A stretch of DNA of 64,000 nt, from the NCBI GenBank assembly GCA_017394805.1, contig JAFPXC010000026.1, positions 43,798 to 107,797 of the forward strand, in the 5' to 3' direction. Below are positions 40,001 through 49,000 of the stretch, one piece after another (within the stretch, counting starts at the first letter, position 1; every line of letters starts with the position of its first letter). A model generated the notes under the pieces. That model searched no databases. It was not told the DNA's origin and saw nothing but the letters and a program-made list of their open reading frames with translations. The stretch is from Clostridia bacterium (lineage in GTDB: Bacteria > Bacillota > Clostridia > Christensenellales > CAG-1252). Made by a program: the position numbers and the translations under genes.

Positions 40001-43000
40001 CGCCGACGACCAAATGACGGACGTGACCGCGTCGATATTGGACGATATGATCGTCCGCGACGACCGCTTGTACACCTTTAACCGTTCGCTGGATCTCACG
40101 AAACCCGTCGTGGTGGAAGAGGGCGACGTGAAGAAGTACTTCGGCGAGTTGTATTCGCGCTACTTCGCCTTGATTAAATCGGGCAACGTATATAGCGCCG
40201 CCTACGTCTATACGCGTATGGAAGGCGACCAAGAGAAAGTCTACACCTTTGCAAACGGCGCCTTCAAAGAAGAGAACGGCGACGCGGTCTACTTGATGCA
40301 TACCGCCAAACTGGTGACCACCGTGGACGTCATCACGGGTGAAACCTATCTGTATTACCTGCGTGCGTCGGACGGCGCGATGGTCAAGGCCGCGTTCGCC
40401 ATCGATTACGACGAGGCGGCGGACGAAGAATGGTATATGCGTACCGTGAGCGCCACCGGTAACGCCACCTTGACCGAGGTGAACGTGGTGGGCGGCTACG
40501 TCTTCGCGGGCGTAGAGAAGCAAAAGACGGACGTGGTGGGCTCGGACGCCTATATGACCACCGCCGAACTGTACCGCAAAGTGCTGGTGCACGTGTTGGA
40601 AGGCACGGTGTCGGTGGGCTACGGCTATATGGACGCGGACGGCAACGTGTATCGCCTGAAGTCGGGCGTGCTGACCCTCGTTAACGAGGCCAACACCGTG
40701 TACGAGATAGACCAAGCCGTCGTGGGTAAGACCACGGGCTCGGTGATAAGCATTAAGAATCTCGAGGATCCGAATTGGGAGAATAACGAGCGTTGCTACA
40801 ACGACGTCAACCTGCCCGAGTACGCCTATATCAACGGCGTAAGCTACAAAGTAGTGGAGATAGGCGAATACGGATTCCAAGGCTCCAAGGTGAAGAGCAT
40901 AACCGTGTCCGGCAACGTCACCACCGTGGCCAAGGGCGCATTCAAGGGTTCGGAACATCTCAGCGAGGTCTACTTCGAGGACAGCGTCGTGCGCTTGGGC
41001 GCCGACATCTTCGCCGAGTGCGATAGCCTGACCACCGTCAGCATCGGTCAAAACGTCTCCACCATCGACGGCAACCTCTTCAGCGATCGCAAGTACACTT
41101 TGACGAAGAGCGGCTCGGACTACTATATTTACACCTACAAGAAAGTGGGCGGCGTCTACGAGCGCGTGGACCTAAGCGTGTCCATCTCGGAGAACAACCA
41201 GCACTTCGTCGCCAAGAATCAAATGATTCTGTCCAAGGACGGCAGCGTGTTGTACGCGCTGTACGGCATCGGCGGAGATATCGTCAAGGACGAACTCAAT
41301 CCCACCGACTTGTCCAAGTATCGTCGTGAGGTGTTGGGCAAGGTCGTCGCGGATAGCAAGATCAAGTCCATCAGTTTCGAGTTGGACGAGAGTCTGGGCA
41401 TAAGCGTCATCAAAGAGGGCGCGTTCCGCTCGGCCAAGTACGCCGTGGGTACGTCGACCGCGTATATCGGCATTACCGACGTCGTGTTGCCCTCCACCGT
41501 GCGTGCGTTGGAGGCGGGCGCTTTCGACTATATGCCCGACCTTGCGTCCGTTACCATCGGCGGCGAGCCTACCGATATGGGCTACGACGAGGATACTCGC
41601 TTGACGGTGTTCGGCGTGGAGAACGAGGAGAATACCAAAGCGCACTCCAAAGTGTTCACAGTGTTGGGTATCGAGGGCAGTATGGTCGAGACCTACTGCG
41701 CCGCGCACGGCTTCGCCTATCGCGCGGTCGTCGCCGTGGATAACTTCTATGTGAGCGAGTACAAAGTCAACAACGTGACGACCGGTATCATCATCACGGG
41801 CGTGGCGGATAAGAGCAAGGTCAAGAGCAATATGATCATACCCGCCTATCTCACCTACAACGATACGGAATATCCGGTCAAAGCCATCGGGCGCGCGGCG
41901 TTCTATGGTATAAGCGCCATCAAGACCTTGGTCTTGCCCGACACCATCACGGAGGTGGGCAATAGCGCCTTTGCCGAGTTGCGCAACTTGCAAACCGCTA
42001 TCTTCCTCGGTTCGGGTGGCACCATCGCCAACCTGGCGTTTGCCTACGACACCGCCCTCAAAGAGGTGCACTTCTGCGACGATCCCGACGAGCCCGACGC
42101 CAATGTGACCAATATCTTCAAGGGCTGCAACCGCAACCTTGTCATCTACACGACCTATCCCGATTTCTTCGCGGGTCAACAACTGGACGGCACGCACAAG
42201 GTGGCCGGTAAACTCATCGAGAAGACTACCGCCGACACGTCTACCACCGTGGTGGCGTCCGACCTCAACAAGAACGAGACGGTCGTGACCGACATCAAGT
42301 CGGGTGCAACCGCCGCAGTGGGCGGCAAGTACAAGGGTGAGGTAGACTTGCCCAAGTACATCCGAGGCGCGAAGGTCGTGGGTATCGATATCGCAGCCTT
42401 CTCCTTGAAGACGGGCGGTTCGGCTATGACCAAACTCACCATTCCCGACAGCGTGCGCTATATTGCGGGCGGTTCCTTCGCGGACGCTACGGCGTTGTCC
42501 GAGGTCGTGTTGCCTTCCTCTGTCAAGTTGGTGGGCGCAAACGCATTCAAGATGGTGCGCGACGATTTCCGCGTCTACCTCAACGGCAACGTGGAATTGG
42601 ACGGCGTGGCGTTCTCTGCCAACAAGACGGTGACCATCTATGCCAGCTCGAATATCCGCATCTTCGTGAAGACCGCGAGCGGCGCTTACTTCAGCGGCTT
42701 CGACCAGTTGGGGAACGAAATTACGGGTAAAGTGGACGCGGACGGCAATCCCGTCGGCGTGAGCGTCACCGACTACTGCCGTTGGATGAACCTGAAGGGC
42801 GGCAACTGCACCTATACCCCCGTGGTCTATAGCGATACCGCCTACTTCGAGACCGAGATCATCAACGGACTCGAAATAGAGATTACGGGTGTGACCGATC
42901 TCGGCAAAGCCGAGAAGTACCTCGTGGTGCCTCGTTATATCAACGGCTACAAGGTGACTACCTTGGGTGACGGCGCATTGGCGCATTGCGACAACTTGGT

Positions 43001-46000
43001 GAACGTCAGCCTGCCCGAAGACCTGACCGCCATCGGCGACTACGTCTTCGTCGGCACCTTCGAGAACGTCACGGCCGAAGAGAAGGCCGAATACGTCGCC
43101 AAGTACAACGCCACGAGCTACTACGAGGTGACCTTCCGTAATCCCAGCTGCGACTTCTTGCTGTTCATCTCGCCCATCGGCGACTACCGCATGATCACCA
43201 ACAGCAAGAAGGGCGACAACCCCGTGGGCGATAAGCTCGAAAACGTGACGCATATCTACGCGGTACTGCCGACCACTACCGCCACCACGTACTCCTTGAA
43301 GACCGACGTGGTCTACATCGCCGAGGGCGCCTTCGCGGGAAGCGGCATCGAATCCTTCTCGGGTAGCAACTCGCACGGTTACTCGGTGTATAAGAGTACG
43401 GCCTTGGTGCGTGACAAAGTGACCCTTTTGGCCGTGTCGCCCATCGCGGCGGACGCCAACGTGCCCGCGGGCATTACGACCATCGGCGCGTACGCCTATT
43501 ACAACTTCGCCAACGAGGCGGTGACCTCAATCAACCTGGGCAACCTGTTGTCCGAGGTGGGCGAGGGTGCCTTCGAGGGCGCTAAGTACGTGGCCAATTA
43601 TCAAATCGGCTCGGATAGCCTCCTCGAAATCGCCGCGCGTACCTTCTATGGCAACAAGGCCCTGAAGAGTATGCCCTATATCGCCAGCCTGCGCGTCATA
43701 GGCGCGGGTGCATTCGCCGAGTCGGGATTGACCGACCTCAACAATATGCCCGACGATCTGTTCACCATTTCGGCAGGTGCGTTCTCCGGCTGTACCGCAT
43801 TGAAGGAGATTGCTTTGCCCGCCAACGTCACGCATATCGGTGAGGGCGCGTTCCGCGGATGTATCAACCTGTCTTCCTTCACGATGTCGAATGAAGTGGA
43901 ATACATCGGCGCGTATGCCTTTGCCGAGACGGGGCTCGAAACCATCAGCCTGCCCGAGGCCGTCACCGAGATAGCCGAGGGTCTGTTTGCCGACGCCACC
44001 GCGTTGACGTCCATAGAGGCGGAGGGACAAATCACGTCCATCGGCGAGGCTGCTTTCCGCGGCGCTACGTCCCTTACGGGCGTGCCCGCCGCCTTGATGG
44101 ATACGGTGGCCTACCTCGGCGAGTACGCCTTTGCCGAGAGCGGCATCCGCAGCATTACTATCGGGCAACTGGTGACCGAAGTGCCCGCCTATGCGTTCTA
44201 TAAGTGCAAGTACCTGACCGACGTCAGCCTGCCCGCCACCATCACGTCCATCGGCGACCACGCCTTTGACGGCTGCAACGGTAAGGCGGACGCTTCCATA
44301 GAGGGATTGACCGTCGTGTTCGACTACCGCTCGTCGGGTACGCCCGTCGTCAACGTGGTGGACGAGAACGAGGAAACGGTGAGAACGCACGTCATCCGCA
44401 CCATCCGCAACAACAACGTCTACGTGGTGGTGGACGGCTATGAATTGCGCGTATTCGGCGGTCGTATGACCGTGGGCGGCAAGGTGACCAAGACCACCGA
44501 AGTGAAGTACGAGGACGGTACCAAAGCACTCGTCGCAGAAGTGGGCGATATGACCGTGCGCTACTATGAAGGAAAGCTGTACGTGACGGGCGGCTCCACC
44601 CTCAACGTGGGTTGGGGCGTGACCGACGTGCAATTCGGCATCAACGTGACCACCATCGGCGAATTCGCCTTTGCCGACTGCTCGCTGACCGGCCTATTGA
44701 TTGCCGACGGCGTGGAGACCATCGGCAGATACGCCTTCCGCAACAACGTCAACCTGCAATCCGTCGAAATCGGCGGCAGTTTGGAGAAGATGGGCGACGG
44801 CGTGTTCTCGGGCGCGGTGAACCTGGCGGTCATCAACGTCAGTAGCCGCAACACCACCTTTACCAATATGGGCGACGGCGTGCTGTATAGCCGCGAGATC
44901 GACGAGTACACGGGGTTGTATACGGGCAACGTCATCCTGAATATCTATCCCGCGGGCCTCGTGCCCTCTACGGCGGACGGCGCGTACGTGCTGCCCGACA
45001 ATACCGTGGCCATCATGGCGCGTGCCTTCGAGTACAGCAAGTTGGTGTCCGTCAACATCCCCGACAGCGTACGCGAGATAGGCGAGGGCGCCTTTGCGGG
45101 TGCTTCGCAACTCTCGTCCGTCTTCTTCGACGGTGACGTGGAGCGCTTGGGCAGCGATATCTTCGACGGCGTGTCCTTCCGCTACTATTGGGCCGCGGAC
45201 GGTATCTACGTATGGGATGAGAACTTCGACTTCGTCAGCTTGTACGAGGCGGCCGCGGACGGCGCGTACGCCCTCGAAAACGGCAAGTTCAACTGCCTGT
45301 ACAGTCCCGTGGCAAACGGTGCGTTCGTCTTTGTGGACGGCGAATACGTCGCCTACACCGCGACCAATCCTGTGCACCAAGGCCGTCAGCGCTACACGCG
45401 CCGCAGTCCTTTGGCGGGCGCCGCGCGCTACAATAAGCGTTACGACCTCGAATACGTCGAGTCCGACGTGGGCGATTATATCAAGGAAAACGGCGTCTAT
45501 ACGTCCGTGTACACGGAAGACGAGGAGGGCGGATACGTCCTCGGCGAGTACGGCTACGAGCGTTACGACGAGAGCAATCCCGCCCACGCCGACGTCACCC
45601 GCTACAGCATTCGTCCTGTGGCCGACAACGTGAAACGCTACGCCAAGGCCGAGCGCTTCAACCTCAATAACCTGGTGGTCGACGTGCCCGCCGACAGCAA
45701 CTTGTACGACGCGTTCAAGGGCTTGGACGGCTACTACTGCCTGGATAAGGGCGTGGACGTCACCTCTTGCGACGCGTTGGGCATCGTGGTCACCGAGCAC
45801 ACGGCCAAGGCCGACTTCGTCTACGTGGAAGAGGACAAAGTGACCATCAAGGGGCTTGCCTCCACCTTCCGGTCGGACGTGCTGGTCGTACCTGCCTTCA
45901 TCAACGGTAAGGTGGTCGCCAAGATAGGCGACTTTGCATTCCGCGACGCGGGCATCACCAACTTCGTGATGGGCCGCTACGTGGAGAGCATCGGTCAAGG

Positions 46001-49000
46001 TATCCTCTACGGCAACCGCTTGACCGACGTGTCCGTGGCGGCCATACCCAACGCGGATTATAACGGTTGGGACGACAGCGAGCCTTACTTCGTCAACGAG
46101 CACTTCCGCGTGGCGGAAGGGAACGCCGAGGACGGCGCCCCGTACAAGACGCTCGTGGGTACGGTGAGCGGCTTGAACACCCTCATCGTCTACTTGGTCA
46201 ACAACACGGCCGAGCGCTTCGTGCTGCCCAAAGATATCGCCGCCATCGGCTACGGCGCGTTCGCCTATAACGGCAACCTCAAACACGTCGAATTGCACGA
46301 CGACCTCGGCGATATCGCGCCCTATGCGTTCGCATACTGCGATAAGTTGGGCGCCAAGGACGATCCCACGGACGAAGAGGAAGTGGCGCAACCCGTCGTG
46401 ATACCGCGTTCGGTGGGCTATCTGGCCGAGGGCGTCTTCGCAGGGGACGTCGCGTTGACCGCCGTGTACGCGTACACGGGTACCGCCATCGCCGCGCGCG
46501 CGTTCTCTGGCTGCTTGTCCTTGCAGGATATCGGTTGGTACACGTCGTCGGGCGAGGGAGTGCTGTACGTGGACGGCAACTATCTGTTCGACGGCGACAA
46601 CGGCCTGTTGTACGCCTACGAGGATAGCCGCTGGACCTTGCACACCTTCCTCTCGACCTCGCGCCTACTGAAGAACGGCACCGTCATTCTGCCCGAGCAG
46701 TTCGCGGTGGCGGGCACTACGCAAGACGCGATCTACGACATTACGGCCATCGGCGCGTACGCGTTCGAGGGCGCGATCGACGACCTCGAAAAATTGGTCG
46801 TCACCTACAACCCCAAGGATCGCAACGTCTTGGTGGGCGAGGGTGCGTTCGTGGGTTCGGCCATCACCGAGTTCCACTTCGAAGGCATCGTCAACGCCTA
46901 CTATTCGAACGTGTTCGACGCGGGCGTCAAGAAGGTGTATCTGCCCTTCAATTCGCCCATCGGAACTACGCTGTCGGAGGGCGTGCGTACCTACGTCAGC
47001 AATCGCTACGACTTGTCCTACGAGGCGTCCGCGGACGCCGTGACCGTGGTCGGCTTGTCCACCGCGGTGACGTCCAAAGACGTGGTGATCCCCTACTATG
47101 TAGAGGGCAAAGAGGTCGTGGCCTTGGCCGATTACACGGCGACGGGCGACGCGGAGAAGGACGGCAAAGTCGTGGCCTTTGCGGGTAGCGACATCCGTTC
47201 GTTGACGCTCCTCGATAACATCGCCGCCATCCCCGAAAGCTACTTCGCGGGCTGCGCCTACTTGCATACCGTGGATCTGTCTAAGTCCGAGATAGAAGTC
47301 ATCAGCGCGGAGGCCTTCCTCGGCTGTACCTCGCTGGCGTCCGTCTCGCTGCCGACCGGCATCACCGCCATCGGCGACAGAGCCTTTGCGGGCGACGCGG
47401 CCTTGACTACGCTGCCCGAACATAAGTACCGCAACCTGCAATCGGTGGGCGACTACGCCTTCGCCAATACGGGCCTCGTGCGCATCGACCTGTGGGCGGG
47501 CGTGAAGAATATCGGCGCGTATGCCTTCGCCAATACCGAGGGCAAGGGCAAAGTGAAGACCTTGGACGTTATCTATTCGGTCGAAAGTATCGGCGAGGGT
47601 GCCTTCCAAGGCCATCCCGACCTGAAGTACGTGCACTTCCAAGGCCATAACGACGAGAGTCTGGTGGCCACCAAGCCCGCGATGCCCGAGGGCAAGCACG
47701 TCTTTGACAAGGTGGACGGCATACAGGTCAAGATACCCGCCAACGCCACCGCTTTGTACGATTACTTCGTCGGCTTGGGCTACGTGGACAGCGGCGACAA
47801 TCAGAACCTCTTCCTGTATACGCCCGCGTCTTACTTCGTCAAGACGAAGGTGTACGACGAATGGGGCAATGAGGGCTACGTCCTCGACGGTATCAAGGCC
47901 GCCTATAAGAACGAGGTCACGCGGGTGTACTTCCCCGACCAGATCGAGGGCTTGCCCGTCGTGGGCGTGTCTTCGGGCTTCGGCGCTACCTTGGGCGCGG
48001 TGACCTTGGTCGAATTCAATACCGACCTTGCCACCATCGGCGAGGGCGCCTTCAAGGGCGTGGCTACCTTGGCGACCGTGGTCTTCGGCACCAAGAACGC
48101 GTCCAAGTTGGTGAGCGTCGGCGACTACGCTTTCTTCGGTACGGCGGTAGCGAAATTGACGCTACGTTCTGAGGTACTCGATACCATCGGCGCGTACGCC
48201 TTCGCCAATACGGCCCTGACGTCCGTCGAGATCGAGCGCGTGGTGAATATCGGCGACTTCGCCTTTGCCAAGGTGGATACCGTCGAGAGCGAGGGCAAAC
48301 TCGTAGCCACCAAGGTCAACGAAGACGCCGCCCTCAAGACCGTGGACGTCAACGTGGACGGCGGCTCCGTCGGTCGCTACGCCTTTGCGTATAAGACCGC
48401 ATTCGAAGACGTCAACCTGGACGGCTCCATCGACACCATCGGCGAGGGCGCGTTCGCTTGGTCCAACCTAACCGCAGACACTATGCCCACCGATAAGTTG
48501 GTGGATTACGTGCGTCATATCGGCGCGTTCGCCTTTGCCAATACCAACGTGGTGAAGGTGCCCGCCAACGTCGAGACCATCGGCCGCTTCGCCTTTGCGA
48601 GAGGTCTGTTGGTGAACGGCGCGACGGGTACGATGCCTTACGCCGCGGACGGCGTGTACGGCGTGACGGCGGTCAACAAGGATACCTTGGCGACCACCTT
48701 GGACAAAGTGACGATCAACTCGGCGGTGCGCGTGGAGGAGGGCGCCTTCTCGGGCACGTCCATCACGTCGCTGTCGATGGGCGCGGGCCTCGCGTACTTC
48801 GCCGCAAGCCGCTACGAAACGGACGACCTCGACGCCGCGCTTATCTACGGCGCTCTCGAAGAGACGGTGAAACTGCAAAAGATAACCGTCGTCGAGGGCG
48901 ATTGCTACGTCGTGAAGAAGGGCGCCTTGTATCGCTACGACGATCTGGACGCCGCTACCCTCATCAAGTATCCCGCCGCCGGCGACGAGGTGAACATGGT

